Below, piece by piece: positions 8,241-15,716 of a DNA stretch of 35,789 nt. Position numbers and translations under genes: made by a program. Location: NCBI RefSeq assembly GCF_026586675.1, contig NZ_JAODIX010000039.1, positions 111,173 through 146,961 of the forward strand. The letters are read 5' to 3'. The number at the start of each line of letters is the position of its first letter. The stretch's first letter is position 1. The notes under the pieces were generated by a model. The model did no database searches. It had not been told where the DNA came from and saw only the letters and a list, made by a program, of their open reading frames with translations. This stretch comes from Halorubrum yunnanense (GTDB taxonomy: Archaea > Halobacteriota > Halobacteria > Halobacteriales > Haloferacaceae).

Positions 8241-10022
8241 GTGTCGCCCGCACCGGCTCGTCCCGCGAGCGTTTCGATCACGAGCGTCCCCGCCGGCGCG
8301 AACGTCGTCGCCGTCGCGCTCGGACTGCTCGTCCTGACGGCCGCCGCGCCGGTGGCGGCCGCGGGTGACGCGCCGGTGGCGGCCGCGGGTGACGCCGGAA
8401 CCGGCTCGGGAGTCGCTGGGCCCGACCCGGGAAGCGTCGTCGCGCAGTCGAACGACCGGACGGGGAACCGGACGCTCGTGGCGATGGAGCCGCGGATCCT
8501 CGAGCTGTTCCCGAATCCGACGGCGGCGGAGAACCGCGGCGAGTACCTCGTGGTCCGGCTCCCCGAGCGGGGGAACTGGTCGCTCTCCGACGGCTACTAC
8601 GAGGCTGAGATCCCGGCGAACGCGAGCGGCGTCGTCGCGCTCTCGATGGACCCCGCGAACGCGACCCCCCTGCTCGGTGACGAGACCGCGGTCGCCGGCA
8701 GCGGCGGCACCGGCGACCCGGAGCTCCGAGCGCTCGACGACCACTTCCCGCTCTCGGCGTCCGGCGATCGGATCGAGCTCCGACGGAACGGGACGGCGGT
8801 CGCCGTGGTCGGCTACGACCGCGCCCCCGAGGGGCACCGCTGGCGCGCGGACTGGGACGAGTGGCGACCGCGCGGCTACGACCCGCGGGCCGCGACCGCG
8901 ACGGGGGACGCGACCGTGCGGCCGTTCGTGCTGCCCGACAGCCCGGGGATGCCGGTCGAGCCGCTCCGCGGGGCCGAGGACCGTCTGCTGCTCGCCGGCT
9001 ACACGCTGGGGTCCGAGCGCGTCGTCAACCTGCTCGTCGCCGCCGCCGGTCGGGGCGTGGAGGTGCGCGTCCTCGTCGAGGGGTCACCGGTCGGCGGGTT
9101 CTCCGCGCGGAGCGCCCGGCTCCTCGACCGGGTCGCCGCCGCCGGCGTCGAGGTGCGCGTCCTCGACGGCGACCCCGAGCGGTTCCGCTTCCACCACGCG
9201 AAGTACGCCGTCGCCGACGACCGCGCGGTCGTCCTCACGGAGAACTGGAAGGCGTCCGGCACCGGGGGCCGGAGCAACCGTGGGTGGGGCGTCGTCACCG
9301 GGACGCCCCGGTCCGCGACCGCCGGCGAGACGACCGCCGACGACCTCGCCGGCCTGTTCCGCGCGGACGCCGCGGCGTCCGACGCCCGGTCGTGGGAGTC
9401 GTTCCGCTCGGAGACCGAGTTCCACGAGGGGGGCGCCGCGAACGGGAGCTACCCGACGCGGTTCGAGGCGCCCGCGCCGACGACGGCGGACGTCACGCTC
9501 CTGACGGCACCCGGGAACAGCGCCGACCGGCTGGTCGCGCGGATCGACGCCGCGGACGACCGCGTGTTGGCGCTGGTCCCGCGGACCGGCGGCCCGGACA
9601 ACCGGCTCGTCCGCGCGCTCCGGCGGGCCGCCGACCGCGGCGTCGACGTCCACCTCTTGCTGTCGGGGGCGTGGTACGACCGGGAGGAGAACCGCGCGCT
9701 CGTCGAGGCGCTCGCGGACGAGCCGATCGAGGTCGCCGTCGCGGAGCCGCGCGGCCGGTACGGGAAGGTCCACGCGAAGGGCGTTGTGGTCGACGACACG
9801 GCGGTCGTCGGGAGCCTCAACTGGAACGAGGGCGCGGCGACGGAGAACCGGGAGGTGCTGCTCGCGGTCGAGGACGAGGCGGTGGCCGACTTCTACGCTC
9901 GCGCCTATGGGGCCGACTGGCGGGGCGGCGGGGTCCAGTTACCGGTGGGGCTCCTCGGCGGGCTCGGGGTTGTCGTCGTGGGCGCCGGCGTCGTCGCGCG
10001 CCGGGAGGTTTCGTTCGCGTGA
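8241..10022 (+). CDS. Exported phospholipase-D-fold protein with two HxK motifs
   Basis: 593 residues with a GTG start (TATA-like TTCTTATT about 26 bp upstream). An N-terminal hydrophobic segment (about 19-40) looks like a signal peptide. Next comes a region resembling lamin-tail-like domains (LFPNPTAAENRGEYLVV, about 89-105). Two PLD-type catalytic repeats follow: HHAKYAVADD (H319, K321) and HAKGVVVDD (H511, K513), each with HxKxxxxD. A C-terminal hydrophobic segment (about 565-585) could anchor it in the membrane. Likely a surface phosphodiesterase or nuclease/phospholipase; the substrate is unknown. The signal region contains a perfect 24-bp tandem duplication. It converges with the DHH protein gene after a 33-bp gap. 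Confidence 0.85.
   Translation: MSPAPARPASVSITSVPAGANVVAVALGLLVLTAAAPVAAAGDAPVAAAGDAGTGSGVAGPDPGSVVAQSNDRTGNRTLVAMEPRILELFPNPTAAENRGEYLVVRLPERGNWSLSDGYYEAEIPANASGVVALSMDPANATPLLGDETAVAGSGGTGDPELRALDDHFPLSASGDRIELRRNGTAVAVVGYDRAPEGHRWRADWDEWRPRGYDPRAATATGDATVRPFVLPDSPGMPVEPLRGAEDRLLLAGYTLGSERVVNLLVAAAGRGVEVRVLVEGSPVGGFSARSARLLDRVAAAGVEVRVLDGDPERFRFHHAKYAVADDRAVVLTENWKASGTGGRSNRGWGVVTGTPRSATAGETTADDLAGLFRADAAASDARSWESFRSETEFHEGGAANGSYPTRFEAPAPTTADVTLLTAPGNSADRLVARIDAADDRVLALVPRTGGPDNRLVRALRRAADRGVDVHLLLSGAWYDREENRALVEALADEPIEVAVAEPRGRYGKVHAKGVVVDDTAVVGSLNWNEGAATENREVLLAVEDEAVADFYARAYGADWRGGGVQLPVGLLGGLGVVVVGAGVVARREVSFA
8346..8393 (+). repeat. 24-bp perfect tandem duplication in the signal region
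   Basis: Two identical 24-bp units (8346-8369, 8370-8393) encode a duplicated APVAAAGD segment just after the hydrophobic core of the signal peptide. It keeps the frame and may shift the cleavage site; it is probably a recent slippage event. Confidence 0.9.
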
Positions 10023-10055
10023 CTCCGATGAAAAGCCGTCCGGAGGGACGGAGCC

Positions 10056-12002
10056 TCAGTCGTCGATCACGGCCGTCGACGAGAGCGCCTCGTCGATCTC
10101 CGCCTCAGCCATCTTCTCGATGAGCGTCTCGATGACCGCGCTCCGGCGGCCCTTCACGAACTTGATCGAGCCGACGACGAGGTGACCGCCGCCGGAGACG
10201 CCCGCCTCGGGGAGCTCCCCGTTCAGCTCGGTCACCATGTTCGGGATGTCGAGTCGGACGCCGTCGGACCGAAGCACGCAGAAGTCCGGCCCGTAGCCGA
10301 TCGTGATGACGGGGTCGCCCGTCTCCTTGACGCGAGTGTCGTGGAGCTCGCCGGTCGTCTTTCCGGGCGCCGGGTAAGTGAAGCGGTGGGCGTACTCGTC
10401 GAGGTCGACCCGGTAGAGGTGCGCGCCGGAGGCGAGCCGCTCGTGCTCGACGTGGTCGTCGAGCGCGTCGAGCTGCCGGTCCACGTCGCGCTCGGCGCGC
10501 TCGGAGAGGAACTCCACCAGCTCCTCGTGGCGCTCCTCGTCCTCACATCCCACGTTCAGGGCGTCGTTGACGAGGGTCTTCCCCTCGGAGTATCGCAGCC
10601 AGTGGGCGGCGTAGTCGAGCGCCTCGCCGATGTCGAGCAGGTCGGACTCGTCGTAGCCGGCCCCCTCGGCGAGCGCGACGTAGTCGTCCATCGCCTCGGC
10701 CTTCGAGCGGTCGGAGAGCCCGGCGACCGCCGGGACGTGTTCAAGCTCCCCGGTGATCGACGGGTCGATCAGCCGGGCCAGCTCGACGCACATCATCCCC
10801 GTGGTGACCCGGTAGTCCTCGCCGTGGAGGTACGGGTTGACGTGGGCGTCGAGCAGCGGCTCGACCGCTTCGGGGTCGGGGTGGTGGTGGTCGACGGCCG
10901 CGATGGGGATGTCGTAGTGGGTGAGGTTCTCGTAGGCGGGGACGTCCTCTTCGGTCGACCCGTTGTCGAGCATGAGGAGGAAGGGGAGCTTCTGTCCGTG
11001 GCGGGCGCGCCCCTCCAAGGCGAAGTTCAGGTCGCGGGTGACGTCCTCCATCTCGTAGTACGGCGCCTTGCTCGGGAGCCGCTTGAAGAGGTGCCGCGCC
11101 GCGTCGGGGTCCTCGTGGACTTCCTGAACGAAGTTTTCGAGGGCGAGCTGGACCGGGATCGCCGCGCACATGCCGTCGCCGTCGGCGTGGTGACGGACGC
11201 GGATCGGCCGCCCGGCGAGCACGGTTCGGCGGAGCACCCGGGCCAGCTCGCGGAGGTCCTGGTGGATCGGCTCGAACGCCGCCCACTCGACGAGGGGCTC
11301 GACGTCGGCGGGCGCGGCGCGCTCGTCGAGCGCGGCCTCGAACCGCTCTCGGGCCTCGGCGGCGCGGGCGTCCGGGAGCCGCTTCAGGGCGTCGACCTCC
11401 AGCTGGAGGGCGTTCTCGCGGGTCTCGACCACCCCGCTGACGTGGACCATGTCGCCGACGGATATGTCCGGGTACGCGCGGACACCGGCCTCCTCGAAGG
11501 CGGCACAGGAGACGACGCCGGAGGCGTCCGCGACCGCGAAGATGGTCGGGCCCCCGGTCTGTTTCGCTTGGACGACCTCGCCCTCGACGGTGACCTCGTC
11601 GCCCGGGGAGAGCCCGCGGACGCGGGAGAGCGTCGGCTCGTGGGCGACGGTCTCGGTGCGGTAGTCGTCGAGGGCCTCGTCGTCGAACGCGACGTCGCCG
11701 TTCTCCTTCACCTCGGTCAGCCGGGTGATCAGCCGGTCGCCGACGTCGTAGTCGCCGTCGAGGTTCGACTCGTGGACGAGCCCCGAGAGGGCGTCGGAGA
11801 CGTCGACGAAGACCCCGTAGTCGACGACGCCGTTGACCTCGGCGTGGTACAGCGCGTCGACCTCCGCGTCCTCGAGGGTGCAGTCGGGTGCCAGGTCGTA
11901 GACGGTCGGCCGGTCGTCGGCCGCCCCCTTCGCCGTGTCGGCGTCGGGTTCGGGGCTCGAATCGCCCCGCGTGCCGGAATCCCCGGCGGATTTCTCACTC
12001 AT
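10056..12002 (-). CDS. RecJ-like DHH phosphoesterase with S1 and OB domains
   Basis: 648 residues. After an acidic leader, an S1 RNA-binding domain spans about 45-112 (GVVDYGVFVDVSD ... GLVHESNL) and a second OB-fold about 130-210 (GDEVTVEGEVVQ). The DHH/RecJ-like catalytic part begins near 265, with HHADGDGM at 271-278 and DHHHPD at 371-376. A DHHA1-type C-terminus carries SGGGHLVVGS near 615-625. Archaeal relatives act as single-strand nucleases or as GINS/CMG-associated RecJ-like proteins; here the RNA-binding domain also allows an RNA-directed role. The start is the ATG at 12002, with a TTAA-containing box (about 12026-12033) upstream. Divergent from the JAMM gene. Exact substrate unknown. 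Confidence 0.87.
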   Translation of the reverse strand: MSEKSAGDSGTRGDSSPEPDADTAKGAADDRPTVYDLAPDCTLEDAEVDALYHAEVNGVVDYGVFVDVSDALSGLVHESNLDGDYDVGDRLITRLTEVKENGDVAFDDEALDDYRTETVAHEPTLSRVRGLSPGDEVTVEGEVVQAKQTGGPTIFAVADASGVVSCAAFEEAGVRAYPDISVGDMVHVSGVVETRENALQLEVDALKRLPDARAAEARERFEAALDERAAPADVEPLVEWAAFEPIHQDLRELARVLRRTVLAGRPIRVRHHADGDGMCAAIPVQLALENFVQEVHEDPDAARHLFKRLPSKAPYYEMEDVTRDLNFALEGRARHGQKLPFLLMLDNGSTEEDVPAYENLTHYDIPIAAVDHHHPDPEAVEPLLDAHVNPYLHGEDYRVTTGMMCVELARLIDPSITGELEHVPAVAGLSDRSKAEAMDDYVALAEGAGYDESDLLDIGEALDYAAHWLRYSEGKTLVNDALNVGCEDEERHEELVEFLSERAERDVDRQLDALDDHVEHERLASGAHLYRVDLDEYAHRFTYPAPGKTTGELHDTRVKETGDPVITIGYGPDFCVLRSDGVRLDIPNMVTELNGELPEAGVSGGGHLVVGSIKFVKGRRSAVIETLIEKMAEAEIDEALSSTAVIDD

Positions 12003-12163
12003 GTAACGACGTCGGATACGGCCGGTGTTAAGCCTGTTCTCTCGCGTCTCCGCCGGTCTCGACGCGCGAGTCGACGCCGTGCCGTCGGCGCCGCCGAGCG
12101 CGGAACGAGCCCGCGGTCGTCCGGTCCGGAACCCCTATGGGGCGACGGCGCCTTCGCCCGAGT

Positions 12164-12685
12164 ATGCGACTGTTCCGCTCGGACGAACTCCTCGGGATCG
12201 CCCGAGAGACGATGGAGTTCGTCCTCGAGGCGAGCGAGGAGACCCACCCCAACGAGTACATGGGGTTCCTCCGCGCGGACGACGCTCGGAAGCTCGACGT
12301 CGACCGAGACGGCCAGGTGATCACCGACGTGCTCGTCATCCCGGGTACGGAGTCGAGCCCGACGAGCGCCAGCGTGCGCACCCACATGAAGCCGAACGAC
12401 ATGCGCGCCGTCGGCTCGGTCCACTCGCACCCGAACGGGGCGCTCCGGCCGAGCGCGGCCGACCTCGCGACGTTCGGACAGGGAGAGGTCCATGTCATCG
12501 TCGGCGCCCCCTACGGCTGGGGGGACTGGAAGGCGTTCGACAACGAGGGGACCCAGACGACCCTCGACGTGCTCGACGTGGAGGTGCCCGACGAGCACTT
12601 CTTCGATTTCACGCAGGACGACATCGACGCGGAGATCGTCGAGGAGAACCGCGACGGCGGCGGCTTCCTCTCGTGGTTCAGATGA
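12164..12685 (+). CDS. JAMM/MPN metalloprotease (desampylase-like)
   Basis: 173 residues with a complete JAMM zinc site: E31 in HPNEYMGFL, then [14 protein letters not shown] with H87, H89, S97 and D100. In Haloferax, proteins of this family remove ubiquitin-like SAMP modifiers; from memory there are two there (HvJAMM1 active, HvJAMM2 less characterised), and the link to RibL suggests the second type. That assignment is inference. The start is the ATG at 12164, with CTATGGG about 27 bp upstream; the frame extends upstream to 12137 without conserved content. The stop overlaps the ribL start (ATGA, 12682-12685), so the two are probably translationally coupled. Confidence 0.85.
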   Translation: MRLFRSDELLGIARETMEFVLEASEETHPNEYMGFLRADDARKLDVDRDGQVITDVLVIPGTESSPTSASVRTHMKPNDMRAVGSVHSHPNGALRPSAADLATFGQGEVHVIVGAPYGWGDWKAFDNEGTQTTLDVLDVEVPDEHFFDFTQDDIDAEIVEENRDGGGFLSWFR

Positions 12686-13143
12686 CGCGGGTCGTCGCGC
12701 AGGGGACCTTCGACCTGCTTCACCTGGGCCACGTCCACTACCTCGAGGACGCGGCGACGTACGGCGACGAGCTCCACGCCATCGTCGCCCGCCGGACCAA
12801 CGTCACCCACAAGCCCGAACCGATCCTGTGTGCCCGCCAGCGGCGCGACATGGTCGCCGCCCTCGACGCGGTCGACGAGGCGCATCTGGGCCACCCGGAG
12901 GACGTGTTCGTCCCCATCGAGCGGATCGACCCGGACGTGATCGTGTTGGGCTTCGACCAGCACCACGACGAGGCGGGGATCGCCGAGGCGCTCGCGGCCC
13001 GCGACATCGACTGCCGGGTCGAGCGGGCGTCGGGACGCGAGCCGGAGTACGACGACGAGGTGCTCTCCAGCGGCGACATCGTCGACTGCGTCCTCCGGCG
13101 GCGCGGGGGGACCGGCGACGGCGAGGGGAGCGGGCGGCGGTAA
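12682..13143 (+). CDS. ribL: FAD synthase (FMN adenylyltransferase), archaeal RibL
   Basis: 153 residues of the nucleotidylyltransferase superfamily. The HxGH signature is at 14-17 in [14 protein letters not shown], and the phosphate-binding GFDQHHDE segment and the C-terminal [10 protein letters not shown] segment resemble archaeal RibL, which makes FAD from FMN and ATP (or CTP). Related glycerol-3-phosphate cytidylyltransferases share the fold, so substrate choice rests on overall similarity. The start ATG at 12682 overlaps the JAMM stop by 4 bp; in-frame sequence upstream of it is antisense or shadow reading. Confidence 0.88.
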   Translation: MTRVVAQGTFDLLHLGHVHYLEDAATYGDELHAIVARRTNVTHKPEPILCARQRRDMVAALDAVDEAHLGHPEDVFVPIERIDPDVIVLGFDQHHDEAGIAEALAARDIDCRVERASGREPEYDDEVLSSGDIVDCVLRRRGGTGDGEGSGRR

Positions 13144-13218
13144 GCCGGGGTCGGCGACAAACCGCGGTCGACGGCGGTGAGACGGGCCCGCTCGGCGGGG
13201 ATCCGTCGAAGCGCGGGA

Positions 13219-13226
13219 CATATATG
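13219..13226 (+). promoter_or_regulatory. TATA box for the heme O synthase fusion gene
   Basis: CATATATG is centred about 28 bp before the GTG start at 13250, so the transcript should begin at or next to the start codon. This supports the GTG as the real start. Confidence 0.65.
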
Positions 13227-13249
13227 GATCCGTTCCCAACTCCGCGTAA

Positions 13250-14653
13250 GTGAAGATACCCGACCGGTTCCCCGCGATTCTCGCGGCGACGGCGATGGGC
13301 GTGTACCTCCTGCTCGTTGCCGGCGCCACGACCTCGCTCACGGAGGCGGCGGCCGCCTGCTCTGGATGGCCGCTCTGCGGCGGCGGCGCCGCGCTCCCCG
13401 TCGAGAGCGCCGGGTGGATCGCGCTCGGGCACCGCGCCGTCGCCGTCATCGTCGGCGCCCTCGTGGTCCTCTCGCTCGCGCTCGCGTGGCGCGACGGAGC
13501 GAGCCGTCGCGTCCGGGCCGCTCTGGCGGCCGCATTCCTGCTCTTCCCGGCCCAGTCGGGCGTCGGCGCGCTCGTCGCCGTCGGCGAGCTCCCCGCCTCG
13601 CTGGCCCCCGTCCACCTCCTGCTCGGCGTGACGATCTTCGGCACCGTCCTCGCCGCGCTCGCGTGGTGGCTGGAGGCCGAGACCGGCGTCGCCGACGACG
13701 CCCCCGGCGACTTCCAGCCCGGGACCGACGACCTCCCGCCGGTCGAGGAGGCGCCCGACCCCGAGATCCCGACGGCGACGGTCCCGCGGCTGAAGGCGAC
13801 CGCGGCCGCCTACTTCCGGCTCATGAAGCCCCGCCTGATGTGGCTGCTCTGCCTCGTCGCCGCCGCGGCGATGGCGCTCGCTGGCGGCCGGGGGTTCACG
13901 CCGTACGTCGTGGCCGCGACGCTCGCTGGCGGCGCGCTCTCGATCGGCGCGTCGGGGACGTTCAACCACGTGTTCGAGCGCGACATCGACAGGCGGATGC
14001 AGCGGACCAACGACCGCCCGCTGGCGACCGACCTCGTCCCGGTGCGCAACGCGCTCGCGTTCGGGCTGCTGCTGGCGGCCGCCTCCCTCGGCCTCTTCTG
14101 GAGCGTGAACCCGCTGACCGCGGGGCTGGGACTGGTCGCGATCCTGTTTTACAGCGTCGTCTACACGCTCGTGTTGAAGCCGAACACGGTCCAGAACACC
14201 GTCATCGGCGGCGCGGCGGGCGCACTCCCGGCGCTCATCGGCTGGGCGGCGGTGACCGGCGAATTCGGCGGCGGCGGGCTGCTGCTCGCCCTGGTCATCT
14301 TCCTGTGGACGCCCGCGCACTTCTATAACCTCGCGCTGGCCTACAAGGACGACTACGAACGCGGCGGCTTCCCGATGATGCCCGTCGTCCGCGGCGAGAC
14401 GGCGACGCGCCGCCACATCGTCTGGTACCTCGGCGCGACGCTCGTCGCCGCGGTCGCGCTCGCGGTCGTGGCCGAGCCGCTCGGCGCGCTGTACGCCGTC
14501 GTCGGCGTCGGCGTCGGGGCCGTCTTCCTCTGGACGGTCGTTCAGCTCCACTACGAGCAGACGGAGAGCGCGGCGTTCCGCGCGTTCCACGCCTCGAACG
14601 CCTACCTCGGCCTGCTGCTGTTCGCCGTCGTCTTCGACGCGCTGGTGGTGTGA
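13250..14653 (+). CDS. ctaB: Half-size heme A synthase (CtaA-like) fused to heme O synthase (CtaB/CyoE)
   Basis: 467 residues, integral membrane, GTG start. Residues 1 to about 150 contain four TM helices with CSGWPLCGG (a CtaA-like cysteine pair, about 37-43), GHRAVAV and a later APVHLLLG histidine, resembling half-size archaeal CtaA. After an acidic linker (about 145-175), residues of about 180-467 are a UbiA-family prenyltransferase. It has LMKPRLMWLLC, the NHVFERDIDRRMQRTNDRP motif and YKDDYERGGFPMMP, which define protoheme IX farnesyltransferase. The single polypeptide could farnesylate heme b to heme O and take part in the next step to heme A. The ba3 oxidase genes lie 3.8 kb downstream. 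Whether the CtaA half is active is unproven. Confidence 0.92.
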   Translation: MKIPDRFPAILAATAMGVYLLLVAGATTSLTEAAAACSGWPLCGGGAALPVESAGWIALGHRAVAVIVGALVVLSLALAWRDGASRRVRAALAAAFLLFPAQSGVGALVAVGELPASLAPVHLLLGVTIFGTVLAALAWWLEAETGVADDAPGDFQPGTDDLPPVEEAPDPEIPTATVPRLKATAAAYFRLMKPRLMWLLCLVAAAAMALAGGRGFTPYVVAATLAGGALSIGASGTFNHVFERDIDRRMQRTNDRPLATDLVPVRNALAFGLLLAAASLGLFWSVNPLTAGLGLVAILFYSVVYTLVLKPNTVQNTVIGGAAGALPALIGWAAVTGEFGGGGLLLALVIFLWTPAHFYNLALAYKDDYERGGFPMMPVVRGETATRRHIVWYLGATLVAAVALAVVAEPLGALYAVVGVGVGAVFLWTVVQLHYEQTESAAFRAFHASNAYLGLLLFAVVFDALVV

Positions 14654-14752
14654 GGCGGTTGCGGTCGCCGGCGAGCGAACCCCGCCGCCGTCGGCGAACC
14701 GAGACGAGCCGCGACCCTCGCTTTTAATCCGACTCGTCTCCTACGATAAGCC

Positions 14753-14995
14753 ATGACACGCGTCGAAATCGAGTACTGCGTCCCCTGTGGCATGTTGAAC
14801 CGCGCGCAAGACGTCTCCGAGGCGATCCTCAAGCAGTTCGGTGAGGACATCGACGAGGTCGCGCTGGTGACCGGCGACGCGGGCGTGTTCGTCGTCCGCG
14901 CTGATGACGAGGTCGTCTTCGACAAGGAGGAAGACGAGTACGACGTCGACGCCATCGTTCGCGCGGTCAAGCCGTACGTCGGCGCAGCGGCGTAA
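14753..14995 (+). CDS. SelT/SelW/SelH-like (Rdx) thioredoxin-fold protein
   Basis: 80 residues with the redox motif CVPC near the start (VEIEYCVPCGMLNRA, C9 and C12), a feature of the Rdx family where bacteria and animals may use selenocysteine; here it is cysteine. The remainder (VALVTGDAGVFVVRADDEVV) fits the small thioredoxin-like fold. The start is the ATG at 14753, with a CTTTTAATCC box 28 bp upstream. It sits between heme O synthase and a membrane protein; a role in thiol redox or metal-centre assembly is possible, but no partner is shown. Confidence 0.82.
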   Translation: MTRVEIEYCVPCGMLNRAQDVSEAILKQFGEDIDEVALVTGDAGVFVVRADDEVVFDKEEDEYDVDAIVRAVKPYVGAAA

Positions 14996-15110
14996 CCGGC
15001 GACCGACCGCGGTTCCGGTGCCCCCTTCCTCTCGACGAGCACCCAGAAATTCCTGAGCATCGTTCACAAGCCGCAAGCTAATTGTCGCTCCGTCACGAAC
15101 CGCCCCGGCG

Positions 15111-15698
15111 ATGTCGGACTCAACGGAGCGGGCGCGCGGCGAGCCGGCCGCGGACGACCCGGCGCTCGGGGCCGGCACTTCGACCCCGGAAGCCGCCGCG
15201 CCCGGCGCGGACGACCGGGCGTGGCTCGCGCGGGCCTGGTATCGGTCCCGGCTCGGGATCGTCATCGTCGCCGTCGACGTCCTCCTCACGGTCACCCTCA
15301 CGGCCGCGGCGTCCGTGAATGTCGGCGCGCAGTACGCCGGGATCGACGGTCTTGGTCCCGGGATCGTCCCCCCGTTCGTCCCACTGTTCAGCCTGCTCGG
15401 CGGGCTGGGGTTCGTCTCCACGGCCCTGATCGAGCGCTTCGACGCCTCGGTCGGCAGGCTCCTCCAGTACAACCTTCGGCTTCCGGCCGCGCTGCCGCTC
15501 GGCGTCGGAGTCTACCTGCTCTCGGACCTCGTCCTCGGACAGGGCGTCGACGACGTGCCGCTCGTCGTCGGGGTCGTCTTCCTCTCCGGACTGTACGTCA
15601 ACCTCGCGTACAAGCGCCTCGGGGCCTTGGCGCGCCGGCTCCTCCCGGCGGGGTCTGACCGGGGCGACGGGAGAGAGACCGGCGGAGCCGGGGAGTGA
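15111..15698 (+). CDS. Predicted membrane protein, four TM segments
   Basis: 195 residues of unknown function. The acidic/alanine-rich N-terminus (1 to about 40) is followed by hydrophobic segments at about 46-68, 82-103, 118-140 and 145-162, then a charged tail. The start is the ATG at 15111, with a GCTAATTG box about 27-30 bp upstream. It converges with the copper-type ATPase gene (18-bp gap). I do not recognise a family. Its place inside the oxidase/heme/copper block makes an accessory role possible but unsupported by motifs. Confidence 0.7.
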   Translation: MSDSTERARGEPAADDPALGAGTSTPEAAAPGADDRAWLARAWYRSRLGIVIVAVDVLLTVTLTAAASVNVGAQYAGIDGLGPGIVPPFVPLFSLLGGLGFVSTALIERFDASVGRLLQYNLRLPAALPLGVGVYLLSDLVLGQGVDDVPLVVGVVFLSGLYVNLAYKRLGALARRLLPAGSDRGDGRETGGAGE

Positions 15699-15716
15699 CC
15701 ACAGCCGCGCGCCGTC

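Noticed and set aside
10182..12320. 712-codon open frame opposite the DHH gene
   Set aside because: Antisense shadow; crosses the DHH promoter and the JAMM start, with no recognisable domain.
12025..12681. N-terminal extension of ribL through the JAMM gene
   Set aside because: The extension is arginine-rich shadow of the JAMM frame; the conserved RibL start is the ATG at 12682.
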